This document shows, piece by piece, positions 18,273 to 29,535 of a DNA stretch of 64,000 bases. The position numbers and the translations under genes are program-made. Numbering within the stretch: position 1 is the first letter of the stretch; each line of letters begins with the position of its first letter. The stretch lies in NCBI RefSeq assembly GCF_026151345.1, contig NZ_JAMQPR010000001.1, positions 2,152,676-2,216,675 on the forward strand, in the 5' to 3' direction. A model generated the notes under the pieces. It searched no databases. It saw only the letters and a list, made by a program, of their open reading frames with translations, and was not told the origin of the DNA. This stretch comes from Leptospira paudalimensis (lineage in GTDB: Bacteria > Spirochaetota > Leptospiria > Leptospirales > Leptospiraceae).

Positions 18273-18806
18273 TTATGCATTGATGAGAACTTTTGACTCA
18301 TCTACATACACAGGGGTCCATCCAGTATTATCTTTAAAATAACGAACTGCTTTGATTCGTAAATTTTTGTCCAAAGTGAACCAATGGTTTGTATTGGCTG
18401 GGATGGAGATAAAATCACCTTTTCCTACATGCACTTCAAATCGTTCTCCATCGATGATGAATCCAAAAATTCCACTTCCATCAATGATATATCGAACTTC
18501 CTCATCTGTGTGGATATGGAGTTTATCAAACTTCGCGAGCATATCATTGATCCCAGGGACTTCATCATGAAGGACCACAAGGTCATTTGCCTTATATCCA
18601 TGCTCTTTTTTCAATTGGTCAAAACGGTATTCCAAACCAGAAAGTACTTCTTCTTTTTCCGCATCGGATAAACCTTTTTGGCCAAGGATAAGATCCAAAG
18701 ATTCAGGAGTTTTATAAGACTCATACACTAGACCTTTTTGGGTCAAAAATGCCTTTACTTGGTCTTTGTCCTGGATCGTGTCTTGTTTTCTAACAATCGT
18801 TGCCAT
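18273..18806 (-). CDS. mtnD: Acireductone dioxygenase (ARD)
   Basis: 177 residues, the usual cupin-fold size. The metal ligands are H97, H99 and E103 (HIHTDEE) and H141 (NHWFTL). The enzyme oxidises acireductone in the methionine salvage pathway; with Fe it yields the 2-keto acid precursor of methionine. A ribosome site (AAGGTGG) lies 9 bases before the ATG. No other mtn gene is in the window, so it stands alone here, between recJ and the complex I operon. Confidence 0.93.
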   Translation of the reverse strand: MATIVRKQDTIQDKDQVKAFLTQKGLVYESYKTPESLDLILGQKGLSDAEKEEVLSGLEYRFDQLKKEHGYKANDLVVLHDEVPGINDMLAKFDKLHIHTDEEVRYIIDGSGIFGFIIDGERFEVHVGKGDFISIPANTNHWFTLDKNLRIKAVRYFKDNTGWTPVYVDESKVLINA

Positions 18807-18883
18807 TCGAATTTACCACCTTTCCACTAGCGTTTTTCCATACACCAGAGAATCAAGTTGTTTTTCGCTATCCTGGATGTAAT

Positions 18884-18897
18884 TCTGTTATAACAGA
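18884..18897. promoter_or_regulatory. 14-bp perfect palindrome between nuoN and mtnD
   Basis: TCTGTTATAACAGA is a perfect palindrome starting 1 base beyond the nuoN stop and about 80 bases upstream of the mtnD ATG. There is no T run, so it does not look like a terminator. It has the form of an operator for a dimeric regulator, possibly of mtnD. Confidence 0.35.
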
Positions 18898-18898
18898 T

Positions 18899-20341
18899 TT
18901 AGAGTAAGGCACCTGGTTGGAAAAAAAGCCAACCTGCAGTAAAAAACACACAAAGCAAAAATACCAAAAAACCAAGTGTTGGCATCGTCGGTAAATCTCT
19001 TACACCCGCTACTGCCCCAGTTTCCTGTTTCATGTAGGATTGGATCGTAATTTTCATATAATAATAAAAAGCGATACAGGAGTTAGCCACAGCTCCAAAG
19101 AGAAGGATCCGATTGAAAAGCAGATCCGATTCTGCCATTTTTTGTAACAGGAATAGTTTGGTCCAAAATCCAATGAGAGGGGGAAACCCTGCAAAGGATA
19201 AAAAGATCACACTGAGAGCAAGAGCAGTTAACGGATGTTCTCCGCTTAAGTGGGAGATACCATTCACTGTTACTTCATGTTTCCCTTGTTCCAAATACGA
19301 AATAATTGCAAATGCAGCAAGGTTCAGTAAAGAATAAGAAAAAAGATAATACAATGCTTCAAGTGAAGCACCACAAGCGATCCCTGCGACAATATAACCT
19401 GCATGCGAAATGGAAGAGTATGCTAACATTCGTTTCAAGTTTTCTTGTTTGAGAGCAACAATATTTCCCCAAGTCATGGAAATAAGCGCAATCGAACCCA
19501 TAAGCACTTTCCAAACATCCCCAATCTCACCAACAGGGACATGATTGAAAATGATAATCACAAGCCCAAGAGCGGAAGCCTTTCCCGCACTTGCCATAAA
19601 TCCAGTGATCGGAGTTTGAGCACCTTCATACACATCGGGTGTCCAAGAATGAAAAGGAACCAGTGCAGCTTTGAAGGAAACTCCAACTAAAAACAAACCA
19701 AGACCTAACTTTGAAAAGTTGGCTTCGTATCCTTTTAAAAATAATCCTCGTAAAGCACCGTCTAAGTTCGTTGTCCCAGAACCACCATACAAAAAGGCAA
19801 TTCCAAGTAACATAAAACCAGAACTAAAACTTCCTAATAAAAAGTATTTCATCGCACTTTCTAAAGAAGACACGGAAGTCCTCGCCATACCAATCATCAC
19901 ATACAACGCAAGGGAAAGGATTTCCAAACCAACAAAAATCACAATGAGATCATAGCCAGAAGTGAGAAACATCATTCCCGACAAACAGAAAAGCAGTAAG
20001 GGAAAAAACTCAGGGAATAATGTTTTATGTTGTGATAAAAAAGGAGGAGCAGTGAGAAGTGTGATGAGACCTGCAATTAAATAAATCGCACTGAGCCAAA
20101 CAGTCAGTGGGCTTACTGATATTTGGGATCCAAAAAATTTCCCGTATCCAGGTGAGTTTGTAATGTGATAAAGCGCATACATTGCTGTAAGGATTCCCAA
20201 TACAGAAAGGATCCAAAGTGGTTTCCCCTCTTCCTCTTTCGGAATCAAAAACTGAACAACAAGAGAAAGTAAAGCAACTCCACAAAGAACGAGCATTGGT
20301 GAAATTGCGATTAAATCATTCGAAGAAGGAGTATAAGACAT
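18899..20341 (-). CDS. nuoN: NADH-quinone oxidoreductase subunit N
   Basis: 480 residues, an antiporter-like membrane subunit of complex I with about 14 helices. The buried Glu in FVGLEILSLALYVMIG and the Lys in GVSFKAALVPFHSWTPDVYEGAQTP are the proton-channel residues of this family. I chose the ATG at 20341 because AAGGAAAC lies just before it; an open frame extends 18 codons further but into the nuoM end. Last gene of the nuo operon, 1 bp after nuoM. Confidence 0.95.
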   Translation of the reverse strand: MSYTPSSNDLIAISPMLVLCGVALLSLVVQFLIPKEEEGKPLWILSVLGILTAMYALYHITNSPGYGKFFGSQISVSPLTVWLSAIYLIAGLITLLTAPPFLSQHKTLFPEFFPLLLFCLSGMMFLTSGYDLIVIFVGLEILSLALYVMIGMARTSVSSLESAMKYFLLGSFSSGFMLLGIAFLYGGSGTTNLDGALRGLFLKGYEANFSKLGLGLFLVGVSFKAALVPFHSWTPDVYEGAQTPITGFMASAGKASALGLVIIIFNHVPVGEIGDVWKVLMGSIALISMTWGNIVALKQENLKRMLAYSSISHAGYIVAGIACGASLEALYYLFSYSLLNLAAFAIISYLEQGKHEVTVNGISHLSGEHPLTALALSVIFLSFAGFPPLIGFWTKLFLLQKMAESDLLFNRILLFGAVANSCIAFYYYMKITIQSYMKQETGAVAGVRDLPTMPTLGFLVFLLCVFFTAGWLFFQPGALL

Positions 20342-20342
20342 G

Positions 20343-22082
20343 TTAGTTTCCTTTTTTCTCGTTTGGGGTCGGTTCCAATTTAAAATCGGATTCAATGGAG
20401 TTATCTAAATTCTCCAAGTTCTCTTCTAGATTTGGATTTGACTCTTGGTTTAAAGCCAAGGTAGGCAGTGCAAATGAAGATTTATAAGATCCTAATCTTT
20501 CTTCAAAAGATTTTGGTTCCTTTCCTAAACTGATATAATCTGCAAATAATCTTTGTTCGCCTGTTCCCAAAAAATCCTTTTGGATTTGTTTTCTTTCTGA
20601 AATAGACTCGATGGATCCTGCATTCAAAAAGACATTCGAGGAAGTATGTAAAATCTCTAAAAAAGGTTTTGGATAAAGACCGATCCAAAAAATGAGCACT
20701 ACAAGAGGGCTTAAGATTCCGATTTCTCTAAACGTGAGATCTTTGTATGGTTTTGCTTGGATGGTTTTACTCACACCAAAGAGGAATCGCTTGACAAACC
20801 ATAACAGGTATAAGGCTCCGAGTACAACACCAGTAGCGGCAATCCCACCGAGCCATACATTGGATTTGATTGAACCCATTAGGATGAGAAACTCACCCAC
20901 AAACCCATTTGTTCCTGGTAGGCCAATGGAAGAAAGCACAGCAATGAGAAAAAAAGTAGAAAATACTGGCATCTGGCCCGCAAGACCACCAAACTCGGAT
21001 ATGTTTCTAGTATGAGCTCTTTCATAGATCATACCAATCATAAGAAAGATCATCCCAGTGGAAATTCCATGGGAAACCATTTGTAACATTCCACCCACTA
21101 CACCTTCCGTGGTAAAAGAAAAGATACCAATGATACAAAATCCTAGGTGAGAAAGGGAACTATAAGCCACAATCCGTTTGATATCGGTTTGGACAAGGGC
21201 TGCCATCGATCCATATACAATTCCAATCACAGCTAGGGTTTGGACACCTGATTGTGAAAAAAGGCTTTGTTCTGGGAAAAAAGGAATACAAAAACGGATA
21301 AAACCATAGGCTCCAATCTTTAATAACACACCTGCTAAGTCCACCGAACCGACAGTAGGTGCTTGGGTATGTACATCTGGCATCCAAGTATGAAAAGGGA
21401 AAAGTGGGATTTTAATCGCAAATGCGAGAAAAAAGCTAAAAAACAAAAACCATTGGAGAGGCTCTGAGTACAGGGCTAAACTAGCTGTGGAAAGGGATTC
21501 GATGGAAGTTTTCCCTGTTTTGAAATAGAGTGTTAAAATCCCACCTAACATAAACAAGGAACCAGCCATGGAAAATAAAAAGTATTTGAGAGCAGCTTTT
21601 GTTCGTTCTTCTCCACCCCAAATTCCAATCATGAGTACCATCGGAAGTACCATTAACTCCCAAAATACATAAAACAAAACTAAGTTCCCGGCGGCAAAAA
21701 CCCCAAGCACTGCTGTTTCTAAAACAAGTAAACAGATATGAAATTCTTTGATCTTTTTTGGGATATTGGACCAGGAGGCAATGCTCGACAAAAAGAACAT
21801 AAAAGCAGTGAGTGCAAATAAGAGTAACGATACCCCATCTAAACCTACGTGGTAATCCACACTGAGTTTTCCAGAAAGGATCCAATCCGGAATCCAATGG
21901 ACAAATTGTAACCCAGACTTAGAAACATCATAAAAGAAAAAAAGACCCACCGATAGAATCGTCGTAAACGCAGAGGACAATGCAGAGATGACAACCACTG
22001 CACCCACACGTTTTTGGACTACAATGAGAAAAGAGGAAACAATCGGTAAAAAGATAATGATGGATAAAATTTGTTCCGGCAC
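20343..22082 (-). CDS. nuoM: NADH-quinone oxidoreductase subunit M
   Basis: 579 residues, about 70 longer than E. coli NuoM. It is an antiporter-like proton-pumping subunit: the Glu in FYVFWELMVLPMVLMIG, the Lys and His residues in IKIPLFPFHTWMPDVHTQAPT, and the IKRIVAYSSLSHLG helix are seen. The extra length is a polar, acidic C-terminal tail from about residue 495 on, without membrane segments (rich in Glu, Asn, Leu; ends NEKKGN). It lies 1 bp after nuoL and 1 bp before nuoN. Confidence 0.95.
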   Translation of the reverse strand: MPEQILSIIIFLPIVSSFLIVVQKRVGAVVVISALSSAFTTILSVGLFFFYDVSKSGLQFVHWIPDWILSGKLSVDYHVGLDGVSLLLFALTAFMFFLSSIASWSNIPKKIKEFHICLLVLETAVLGVFAAGNLVLFYVFWELMVLPMVLMIGIWGGEERTKAALKYFLFSMAGSLFMLGGILTLYFKTGKTSIESLSTASLALYSEPLQWFLFFSFFLAFAIKIPLFPFHTWMPDVHTQAPTVGSVDLAGVLLKIGAYGFIRFCIPFFPEQSLFSQSGVQTLAVIGIVYGSMAALVQTDIKRIVAYSSLSHLGFCIIGIFSFTTEGVVGGMLQMVSHGISTGMIFLMIGMIYERAHTRNISEFGGLAGQMPVFSTFFLIAVLSSIGLPGTNGFVGEFLILMGSIKSNVWLGGIAATGVVLGALYLLWFVKRFLFGVSKTIQAKPYKDLTFREIGILSPLVVLIFWIGLYPKPFLEILHTSSNVFLNAGSIESISERKQIQKDFLGTGEQRLFADYISLGKEPKSFEERLGSYKSSFALPTLALNQESNPNLEENLENLDNSIESDFKLEPTPNEKKGN

Positions 22083-22083
22083 C

Positions 22084-24012
22084 TTACACCCCCCTTGTTA
22101 ATAAATACACTAAGATACAAAATGTACCAAGAACCACATACAATGCATAGTCACCAATGAACCCAGATTGGAGCCTACGCAATCCATTGGCGATGACTCC
22201 AAAACTACCACCAATCCCGAGAAAAAAACGATCTAGGATTTTGACATCAAAGGTATAAGCAATTCCTTTTGATAGGAAGACATACGGTTTCACAAAAAGT
22301 ACATCATAGAGTTCATCAATGTAGTATTTATGAAAGAGAATCTTACGAAAACCGGTATGTTCCTCGAGGATCGGACTTTGTTTCCTTTGGTAAATGAGAT
22401 ATGCTAAGATAAGTCCAATACTTGCGATTCCAACAGAAAATGCCGCAAGGGAAATCTCAACTTCATGAGTGAGTTCCGCGTGATGGGTAAAGGTTCCCAT
22501 TTGGTTTGCAAGCATGGTTCCTCGTTCCAAAACAGGAGCAAAGTATCGTTCCAAAGTTTCAATGTGTAAAAAGAAATGAGGAGTGAGGAAAAACCCACTC
22601 AAAACCGCTCCTACCGCTAATACCACAAGAGGGAATGTCATGGTCCAAGGGGACTCATGTACTTTGTGATGCGTGTCTGTATTGTCCTTTCCAAAGAAAA
22701 CCACAAATACAAGGCGGAACATATAAAACGAAGTGAAAAATGCAGCCACAACACCAACTGTCCAAAGGATGGAACCAAACGCACCGTAGGTGTAAGTTTT
22801 TTCTAATATTAAATCTTTTGAGAAAAATCCAGAAAACGGGAAAAAACCTGCAATCGCTAACGTTCCGAGTAAGAAGGTTAAGGATGTGATTTTGATTTTT
22901 CCAAAGAGCTGCCCCATGTGTTTGATGTTTTGTTCATGGTGGAGTGCATGGATGACAGAACCCGCACCCAGGAATAACAATGCTTTGAAAAACGCATGAG
23001 TCATTAAATGGAAAAGTCCCGCTACATAACTCATGCTACCCATGGCAAGGAACATAAAACCAAGTTGGGATACAGTTGAGTAAGCGAGGATTTTTTTAAT
23101 ATCGTTTTGCAAAAGACCAATCGTTGCTGCAAATAAAGCAGTGAGTGCTCCAATACAAGCAATAAAAAAGGAAGTATCAGGTGCGAGGTAAAATACAAAG
23201 TTGAGTCGTACAATGAGAAACACTCCCGCAGTCACCATCGTGGCCGCATGGATGAGTGCCGATACAGGTGTTGGGCCTGCCATCGCATCTGGTAACCAAA
23301 CATAAAGTGGGATCTGTGCTGACTTACCCATCGCTGCAATGAAAAAGAAAAGGGCAATGAGATTGGCATAAGAAGCAAACTGAGATAACTCACTCAAATT
23401 GGTTTGTAAGGTAAGGTATTGCAAACTCCCACCTAACCAAAAAAGAAACCCTGTACCTAAGATAAATCCAACATCCCCAATTCGGTTTAAGATAAATGCC
23501 TTCATCCCTGCTTCTGCCGCAGAAGATTTATCAAAATCAAATCCGATCAGTAAGTAAGAAGCAAGACCAACACCTTCCCAACCAAGGAAGGTCAAAACCA
23601 AATTGTCACTAAGGACAAGGTTCAACATACAAAAAATAAATAGATTGAGGTAAGCAAAAAAACGATTATAACCAGGATTCCCCTTCATATAGCCCATCGA
23701 ATACAAATGGATGAGTGATCCAATGCCTGTGATGATGAGAGTCATGTACAAAGAGAGTTGGTCGATTTGGTAACCAAAGGAAGTTTTAAAATCTCCAATC
23801 ACAATCCAATCAAACACTGGCACAAGGTGTGGCGCAGTTCGTTCCATTGGATTAAATTCGTTAAACGCACCTAAGGTGACAAGGAATGGGATAAAAACCG
23901 CGAGAGTTCCAATGGCTCCAGCAAATCGGTGTGGGATTCGATCTTTTAGGAGTCCATTATGCAAAAAACCAAGCAGAGGGAGTAGAACAACGATTGGAAA
24001 TAAATCTAACAT
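22084..24012 (-). CDS. nuoL: NADH-quinone oxidoreductase subunit L
   Basis: 642 residues, the distal antiporter-like subunit of complex I. The WEGVGLASYLLIGF Glu, the SAQIPLYVWLPDAMAGPTPVSALIHAATMVTAG signature (split here only by length) and the IKKILAYSTVSQLG helix are present. The C-terminal part carries the long lateral helix and final transmembrane anchor (about 560-640) typical of NuoL. It is 4 bp after nuoK. Confidence 0.95.
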   Translation of the reverse strand: MLDLFPIVVLLPLLGFLHNGLLKDRIPHRFAGAIGTLAVFIPFLVTLGAFNEFNPMERTAPHLVPVFDWIVIGDFKTSFGYQIDQLSLYMTLIITGIGSLIHLYSMGYMKGNPGYNRFFAYLNLFIFCMLNLVLSDNLVLTFLGWEGVGLASYLLIGFDFDKSSAAEAGMKAFILNRIGDVGFILGTGFLFWLGGSLQYLTLQTNLSELSQFASYANLIALFFFIAAMGKSAQIPLYVWLPDAMAGPTPVSALIHAATMVTAGVFLIVRLNFVFYLAPDTSFFIACIGALTALFAATIGLLQNDIKKILAYSTVSQLGFMFLAMGSMSYVAGLFHLMTHAFFKALLFLGAGSVIHALHHEQNIKHMGQLFGKIKITSLTFLLGTLAIAGFFPFSGFFSKDLILEKTYTYGAFGSILWTVGVVAAFFTSFYMFRLVFVVFFGKDNTDTHHKVHESPWTMTFPLVVLAVGAVLSGFFLTPHFFLHIETLERYFAPVLERGTMLANQMGTFTHHAELTHEVEISLAAFSVGIASIGLILAYLIYQRKQSPILEEHTGFRKILFHKYYIDELYDVLFVKPYVFLSKGIAYTFDVKILDRFFLGIGGSFGVIANGLRRLQSGFIGDYALYVVLGTFCILVYLLTRGV

Positions 24013-24016
24013 AGGA

Positions 24017-24337
24017 TTACCATCTCATCGATTGGAGTTCATCCACGTTCGTGGATTTTTTGTGACGGAAGATTGCAATGACAAGAGCAAGGCCCACAGC
24101 TGCTTCCGCTGCAGCGATTGCCATCACAAAGAAAACAATGGTTTCCCCATTGATATGAGATAAAGCTTTGGAGAAGGTAACAAAGACTAAATTCACCGAA
24201 TTTAGGATGAGTTCCACAGACATAAAAATGATCACAATGTTTCGCCTGATGAGAACTCCAAGAACCCCAATGGAAAACAGGATTCCCGCAAGGCCGAGGA
24301 GATAGTGAACGGGGATTCCGTTAATAACTGGATTCAT
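24017..24337 (-). CDS. nuoK: NADH-quinone oxidoreductase subunit K
   Basis: 106 residues and three membrane helices. The two conserved membrane glutamates of NuoK are present, in [14 protein letters not shown] and in [13 protein letters not shown]. Its ATG overlaps the nuoJ stop (ATGA). Confidence 0.95.
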   Translation of the reverse strand: MNPVINGIPVHYLLGLAGILFSIGVLGVLIRRNIVIIFMSVELILNSVNLVFVTFSKALSHINGETIVFFVMAIAAAEAAVGLALVIAIFRHKKSTNVDELQSMRW

Positions 24338-24933
24338 AAAACAGTATCCTTTGTTTGGTCGATTTCTGTGAGTTTCTTTTTGGCAAGGATCACTGCCCCA
24401 AGGACTGCCACAAGGAGCAAAATCGAAATCATTTCAAATGGCAAAAGGTAATCTAAATAAGTAGAAGCTCCTACCGTTGCCACGTTGCCTTTCGCATTCA
24501 CAGTGGTTGTTCCTTGGATGGGAAAGGAATACTCTGTATTCTCATACCCTTTTCCCATTTGTTCCGAATGAGGGACACCGGTAGTGAGTGCGGAATACAG
24601 TAAGAAAAAAAATCCAATCACAAATATGGTTAGTAATACCAAACGAATGGGGTGTTTACGGTAACGGGAAAGTGTTTCTGCCCTTTGGGAAAGTAACATG
24701 AGAACAAACACAACAAGTACCATAATCGCACCAGCATAGACTAACACCTGCATAGTGGCTATAAACAAGGCTCCCATAATCCCATAAATCCCTGCGAGGG
24801 AAAAAAAGGTGAAGACAAGTGAGACAGCGGAAACCACAGGATTTTTTTGGAAAATCACACTAAGAGCAGTGATCACTGTTACAGTGCCAAAAAAAACAAA
24901 AAGTAATAGAGATGGTGAAGTTTCTAGGTTCAT
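24334..24933 (-). CDS. nuoJ: NADH-quinone oxidoreductase subunit J
   Basis: 199 residues and five helices. The helix with the pi-bulge, [20 protein letters not shown], is conserved. I chose the ATG at 24933 because it overlaps the nuoH TGA (ATGA); the frame stays open further upstream but only through nuoH. In most bacteria nuoI lies between nuoH and nuoJ, and here there is no room for it. Confidence 0.94.
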   Translation of the reverse strand: MNLETSPSLLLFVFFGTVTVITALSVIFQKNPVVSAVSLVFTFFSLAGIYGIMGALFIATMQVLVYAGAIMVLVVFVLMLLSQRAETLSRYRKHPIRLVLLTIFVIGFFFLLYSALTTGVPHSEQMGKGYENTEYSFPIQGTTTVNAKGNVATVGASTYLDYLLPFEMISILLLVAVLGAVILAKKKLTEIDQTKDTVL

Positions 24934-26000
24934 ATAAATAATTTCATCCATCCTTCTTTCCAATACACCGTGTAAATGGAAGCAAAGCACACAACAAAAA
25001 GCCCCCACGGGATCATCTTTTTCCAACCGAGTTTCATGAGTTGGTCATAACGAAACCTTGGAAGTGTCCAACGCACCCAAATGAACAAAAAGGCAAAAAA
25101 CAATACCTTTAGGATAAAAAACCCAAGTCCTATAAACGCTTGGTATTCTGATCCGGCCCCAATATGGAATGGTACATTATAACCACCAAAGAAAAGTAAG
25201 GTGGTAAGACATGACATGGTAATCATATTCATGTATTCTGCCAAAAAGAAAAGAGCAAACTTAAATGCTCCATATTCAGTATGAAAACCAACCACAAGTT
25301 CCGACTCGGCTTCTGCTAAATCAAAAGGCAAACGGTTTGTTTCCGCAAACATAGCCGTCACATAAATAAAAAAGGCAACAAAACCAGGTGGGGATAAGAT
25401 ATTCCACATATCCTTTTGGGAGTCACTGATGTCTGTGAGTTTTAAGGAACCAGTCATAATCACAATCGATACAATGGAAAGTCCCATTGGAAGTTCGTAA
25501 CTGATCATCTGAGCAGTCGACCGAACTCCACCGAGTAACGAGTATTTGTTGTTACTGGACCATCCTGCAATCATGATCCCATAGACAGAAAGAGATGAAA
25601 TGGCAAGCATATACAATACCCCAGAGTCTGGGTTTGCAATTTGTAAGTCGATGGTTGAAACACCCGTAAGAGTTTTTAGCCACTCAGGTGCGGGAAGAGT
25701 CCCACCAAAGGGAATCACAGCCCATGCCATAATCGCACAAGTCATTGAAATTGTGGGAGCAAGGAGATACATTCCCTTGGATACATTCTTTGGAAATATT
25801 TCTTCTTTTGCGATGAACTTAATCCCGTCAGCCAAAGGTTGGAAAATCCCAAAAGGACCCGCACGGTTAGGTCCTGGTCTGTCCTGGATAAATCCAGCAA
25901 ACTTTCGTTCGGCGAGGGTATAATACGCCACACCGGTTAAAATTACAAAAAATAAAGAGAGGATCTTAATCCCCCAAGCAAGTATTAAAGCCCAGTCCAT
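24930..26000 (-). CDS. nuoH: NADH-quinone oxidoreductase subunit H
   Basis: 356 residues, the eight-helix subunit that forms part of the quinone chamber and contacts NuoB/NuoD. Signatures: [41 protein letters not shown] and the C-terminal [15 protein letters not shown]. It begins 15 bp after nuoF, so no nuoG is present between them. Confidence 0.96.
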   Translation of the reverse strand: MDWALILAWGIKILSLFFVILTGVAYYTLAERKFAGFIQDRPGPNRAGPFGIFQPLADGIKFIAKEEIFPKNVSKGMYLLAPTISMTCAIMAWAVIPFGGTLPAPEWLKTLTGVSTIDLQIANPDSGVLYMLAISSLSVYGIMIAGWSSNNKYSLLGGVRSTAQMISYELPMGLSIVSIVIMTGSLKLTDISDSQKDMWNILSPPGFVAFFIYVTAMFAETNRLPFDLAEAESELVVGFHTEYGAFKFALFFLAEYMNMITMSCLTTLLFFGGYNVPFHIGAGSEYQAFIGLGFFILKVLFFAFLFIWVRWTLPRFRYDQLMKLGWKKMIPWGLFVVCFASIYTVYWKEGWMKLFI

Positions 26001-26015
26001 CGTATTTGGTGACCT

Positions 26016-27287
26016 TTAGTGAGAAACACTCACTTCCTTTTTCAATCGAAGAGAAAACTCTTCCTTAAATTTCGTCATCGTAGGCCGAACTGCCATCACA
26101 CAAGCATCCGCTAACGGACAAATGGTGGTGCCACCTTCCATATTTCGGGAAAGTGAAAAGATGAGTTCTACATCCTTTTCTGTCCCTTCTCCCACTTTGA
26201 TTTTATGGAGAAGGTCTTTGACCCAATGTGTACCTTCACGACATGGTGTACACTGCCCACACGATTCATGAGAATAAAATTCAGCCAATCGGTAGGTGGT
26301 TTCCACAAGATCAGTTTCTTCCGATAAAATGATCACTGCCCCGGAACCTAACATTGATTTGAGGGAGGCAATGGATTCATAATCCATAGTGGCTGTCATC
26401 GCTTCTTCTGCCGTTAAAATCGGAGAAGAACTTCCACCAGGGATCACTGCTTTTAAGGATTTGTCGTTTTTGATCCCACCGCAGATGTCATAGATGAGTT
26501 CCTTCATGGGAGTTCCCATTTCCACTTCATAAATCCCTGGTTTTTTCACATGCCCACTGACAGCAAAAAGTCTAGTCCCAGGTGATTTTTCAGTTCCAAT
26601 TTTTTTGTATTCTTCCCCCGTCATACGGATGATATGTGGGACATTACAAAAGGTTTCCACATTGTTCACAACCGTTGGGCATGCATACAAACCCGATACC
26701 GCAGGGAATGGAGGTTTGAGGCGTGGGTGGCCCCTCCGACCTTCAAGAGAATTGATGAGAGCCGACTCTTCTCCACAGATATAAGCACCTGCACCTGAAT
26801 AGACAGCCAAATCAAAATCATACCCAAGGCCTAAGATATTCTTTCCAAGAAGTCCTGCTTTGTAAGCTTCTTCCACGGCAGTTTCCACAATCCGAATCCC
26901 TTTGTGAAATTCACCACGGATGTAGATATAACCTTGGTGGGAGTCAATGGCTTTTGCAGCAATGATCATCCCTTCAATAAGCATATGAGGGAATCGTTCG
27001 ATGAGCATCCTGTCTTTGAATGTACCTGGTTCCCCTTCGTCCCCATTGCAGATTAAGTATTTTGGTTTGTCGGTTTTAGGGATGAATCCCCATTTGTTTC
27101 CTGTTGGAAACCCAGCTCCACCACGACCACGAAGCCCAGAATTTTTGACATCGTTTACGATTTGTTCGGCGGTCATTTCAGAGATTGCTTTTTTTAAACT
27201 TTCATACCCACCCACCGATTGGTAGTGCTTTAATGTATGAGAATCTCCGGCTGAAATATGTGTTGTGAGTAAGGTTTTAAGTCCCAT
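26016..27287 (-). CDS. nuoF: NADH-quinone oxidoreductase subunit F (NADH/FMN site)
   Basis: 423 residues. The NADH-binding glycine motif [13 protein letters not shown], the FMN motif [12 protein letters not shown] and the N3 cluster cysteines [12 protein letters not shown] plus TICPLADAC are all complete, so it should oxidise NADH and pass electrons to FMN and N3. The next cluster carrier is normally NuoG, which is missing from this operon. Adjacent to nuoE with 1 bp between. Confidence 0.96.
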   Translation of the reverse strand: MGLKTLLTTHISAGDSHTLKHYQSVGGYESLKKAISEMTAEQIVNDVKNSGLRGRGGAGFPTGNKWGFIPKTDKPKYLICNGDEGEPGTFKDRMLIERFPHMLIEGMIIAAKAIDSHQGYIYIRGEFHKGIRIVETAVEEAYKAGLLGKNILGLGYDFDLAVYSGAGAYICGEESALINSLEGRRGHPRLKPPFPAVSGLYACPTVVNNVETFCNVPHIIRMTGEEYKKIGTEKSPGTRLFAVSGHVKKPGIYEVEMGTPMKELIYDICGGIKNDKSLKAVIPGGSSSPILTAEEAMTATMDYESIASLKSMLGSGAVIILSEETDLVETTYRLAEFYSHESCGQCTPCREGTHWVKDLLHKIKVGEGTEKDVELIFSLSRNMEGGTTICPLADACVMAVRPTMTKFKEEFSLRLKKEVSVSH

Positions 27288-27288
27288 G

Positions 27289-27777
27289 TTATCCTTCTTT
27301 TTCCAATTCAGAAAGAACCTTTTCGATGGATTCTGGAGTTAAATTTTCATAGTATTTGTCATTGATCTGAGCGACAGGTCCAAACCCACAAGCACCTAAA
27401 CACTGAACTTCATCCACAGTATATTTTTTGTCCTTTGTGGTTTCCCCTTTTCCAATTCCAAATTTGGAACAAACATGTTCTGTGATGGAATCAGATCCTG
27501 CCAGATAACAAGAGATATTTGCACAAACTTGGATGTGGAATTTCCCAACAGGTTTTTTATTGTACATGGTGTAAAATGTAGCCACACCGTGCACATGTGC
27601 GAGGGATACTGGTTCGCCAATCCGATCGGCGATGTATTGCATCCCTTCTGTGTCCACAAAACCTTTGTCAGCTTGTAATAAAAAGAGACATGGCAATATG
27701 AGAGAACGTTTACTTGGAAATTGTGGGATGAGTCTTTGGAACCGTTTTTCGGATTCTTGTGAAAATTGATACGCCAT
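27289..27777 (-). CDS. nuoE: NADH-quinone oxidoreductase subunit E
   Basis: 162 residues, thioredoxin-like. The N1a [2Fe-2S] cysteines are in VCANISC (C-x4-C) and CLGAC (C-x3-C). The start is the ATG at 27777, overlapping the nuoD TAA by one base (TAATG); a TTG two codons upstream is less likely. Confidence 0.95.
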   Translation of the reverse strand: MAYQFSQESEKRFQRLIPQFPSKRSLILPCLFLLQADKGFVDTEGMQYIADRIGEPVSLAHVHGVATFYTMYNKKPVGKFHIQVCANISCYLAGSDSITEHVCSKFGIGKGETTKDKKYTVDEVQCLGACGFGPVAQINDKYYENLTPESIEKVLSELEKEG

Positions 27778-28997
27778 TAACAATCAAGCTCCCCTGCAAT
27801 GACATTGAGTGAGGACATCGTCGCAATGGTATCTGCCAAAAGTCCACCTTTCACCATTTCTGGGAACGCTTGGTAGTACCAAAAACATGGGCGTCTCACA
27901 TGTACCCGCCAAGGAGATTTTTCCCCTTCAGATACTACATAAAATCCAAGTTCCCCATTGGCAGCTTCCGTGGCATGGTAATATTCCCCTGCTGGAACTT
28001 TGACTCCATGCATGATGATCTTAAAATGGTAAATGAGTTCTTCCATATTGTGGTAAACACGGTCTTTGGGTGGAAGGAAAGTGTGTGGCACATCTGCATG
28101 GTATGGACCTTCTGGGATACCATCAATCAGCTGTTCGATGATCCGCATAGACTGACGCATCTCTTCCATACGAACCAGAGTTCTGTCAAGAGCAGATCCG
28201 TCTTCTCCCACAGGGATGTCAAAGTTTACCTTATCATAGAACATATATGGGTCATCTTTACGAACATCCCAAGCAACTCCTGCCGCGCGTAAGTTTGGTC
28301 CTGAAAATCCGTAAGCAATGGCACGTTCAGCAGAAATCCCACCAATGCCTTTTGTTCTTTCATTGAAGATTTTGTTACGGATGAGGAGTTCTTCGAATTC
28401 GTCTAACGCTGGTTTGAGTCCTTTTAAAATGAGTTTAATTTCGGATTGGAACTCAGGGTAAATATCTCGTTCCATTCCACCCACTCGGCAGAAGGTAGTC
28501 GTGAGGCGAGCTCCAGTAAGTTTCTCTAAAATTTGGTAAATGTTTTCGCGGTGGTGGAAAAGGTGTAATAAGCCAGAAAAAGCTCCGAGGTCCACACCCA
28601 TAATCCCATTACAAATGATATGGTCCATGATCCTGGAAAGTTCAGAGATGATCATACGAACATACGTCACACGATCAGGTACTTGGATTTGCATCATTTT
28701 TTCCACTGTGAGGATCCAACCAATGTTGTTCAGAGGTGTGGAGACATAGTTCATCCGGTCCGTACAAACCAAAAACTGGTTATAATCGTAACGTTCCCCT
28801 AATTTTTCAAAACAACGGTGCACATACCCAATCACAGATTCTGTATCAACAACTCGTTCTCCATCGATCTGGATTACGTTTTGTAAAATTCCATGTGTTG
28901 CAGGATGGCTTGGTCCTAAGTTAACGAGTAAATGACCTTCTGGTAGGTCTTTGAATTTTTGACCGAAGTGTTCGGCTGTTTTTTCGTACATTACCAT
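27777..28997 (-). CDS. nuoD: NADH-quinone oxidoreductase subunit D
   Basis: 406 residues, the 49-kDa-type subunit that forms the quinone site with Nuo[10 protein letters not shown] (His gate loop), [11 protein letters not shown], the RVGGMERD region and the C-terminal [11 protein letters not shown] are all present. It is a separate gene from nuoC, unlike the nuoCD fusion of E. coli. Confidence 0.96.
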   Translation of the reverse strand: MVMYEKTAEHFGQKFKDLPEGHLLVNLGPSHPATHGILQNVIQIDGERVVDTESVIGYVHRCFEKLGERYDYNQFLVCTDRMNYVSTPLNNIGWILTVEKMMQIQVPDRVTYVRMIISELSRIMDHIICNGIMGVDLGAFSGLLHLFHHRENIYQILEKLTGARLTTTFCRVGGMERDIYPEFQSEIKLILKGLKPALDEFEELLIRNKIFNERTKGIGGISAERAIAYGFSGPNLRAAGVAWDVRKDDPYMFYDKVNFDIPVGEDGSALDRTLVRMEEMRQSMRIIEQLIDGIPEGPYHADVPHTFLPPKDRVYHNMEELIYHFKIIMHGVKVPAGEYYHATEAANGELGFYVVSEGEKSPWRVHVRRPCFWYYQAFPEMVKGGLLADTIATMSSLNVIAGELDC

Positions 28998-29013
28998 AAT
29001 GATTGTTTACCGC

Positions 29014-29535
29014 CTAACCGGTAATATCCTCTTCTACGTGAATGGTCAGTAAATCCTCGATGAGGTAATCTTGGCCTGGTCCTTCGAGTGGGTAGTCTTT
29101 TCTGAGTGGGTGGCCCACAAAGTTATCAGGCATAATGAGTCGTTCCATTCGTGGGTGGTTTGAAAACGGAATCCCCATCAGATCAAATACTTCTCGTTCC
29201 GGCCAATTGGCAGCAGGGAAAATTCCCGCAATGCTTGGAACCGATTCCCCTTCTCCCACAGGGACACGGAGTTGGAATCGGAAATGGTTGTTTTTTGGGG
29301 ACCGAAGGAGGTATACCACTTCGAATCTAGGTTCCCTTTTTCCTAACCAATCGATGGAAGTGAGGTCATTTAAAAAGGTAAATGCAAACTCAGGGTGATC
29401 CTTTAACGTCTGTACTACGGTAGTTAGACTTTCCTTTTGGATGCTAAAGTAGAGGAGATTGGTGTTTATGTCCCTTTGCGGGAGTAAACTATCTTTGAAT
29501 TGAGATTGGATAAATTCGGTTAGTTTTTCTTTCAT
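29014..29535 (-). CDS. nuoC: NADH-quinone oxidoreductase subunit C
   Basis: 173 residues, the 30-kDa-type subunit of the peripheral arm. The signature [26 protein letters not shown] is followed by [12 protein letters not shown]. It overlaps nuoB by 4 bp. Confidence 0.95.
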   Translation of the reverse strand: MKEKLTEFIQSQFKDSLLPQRDINTNLLYFSIQKESLTTVVQTLKDHPEFAFTFLNDLTSIDWLGKREPRFEVVYLLRSPKNNHFRFQLRVPVGEGESVPSIAGIFPAANWPEREVFDLMGIPFSNHPRMERLIMPDNFVGHPLRKDYPLEGPGQDYLIEDLLTIHVEEDITG

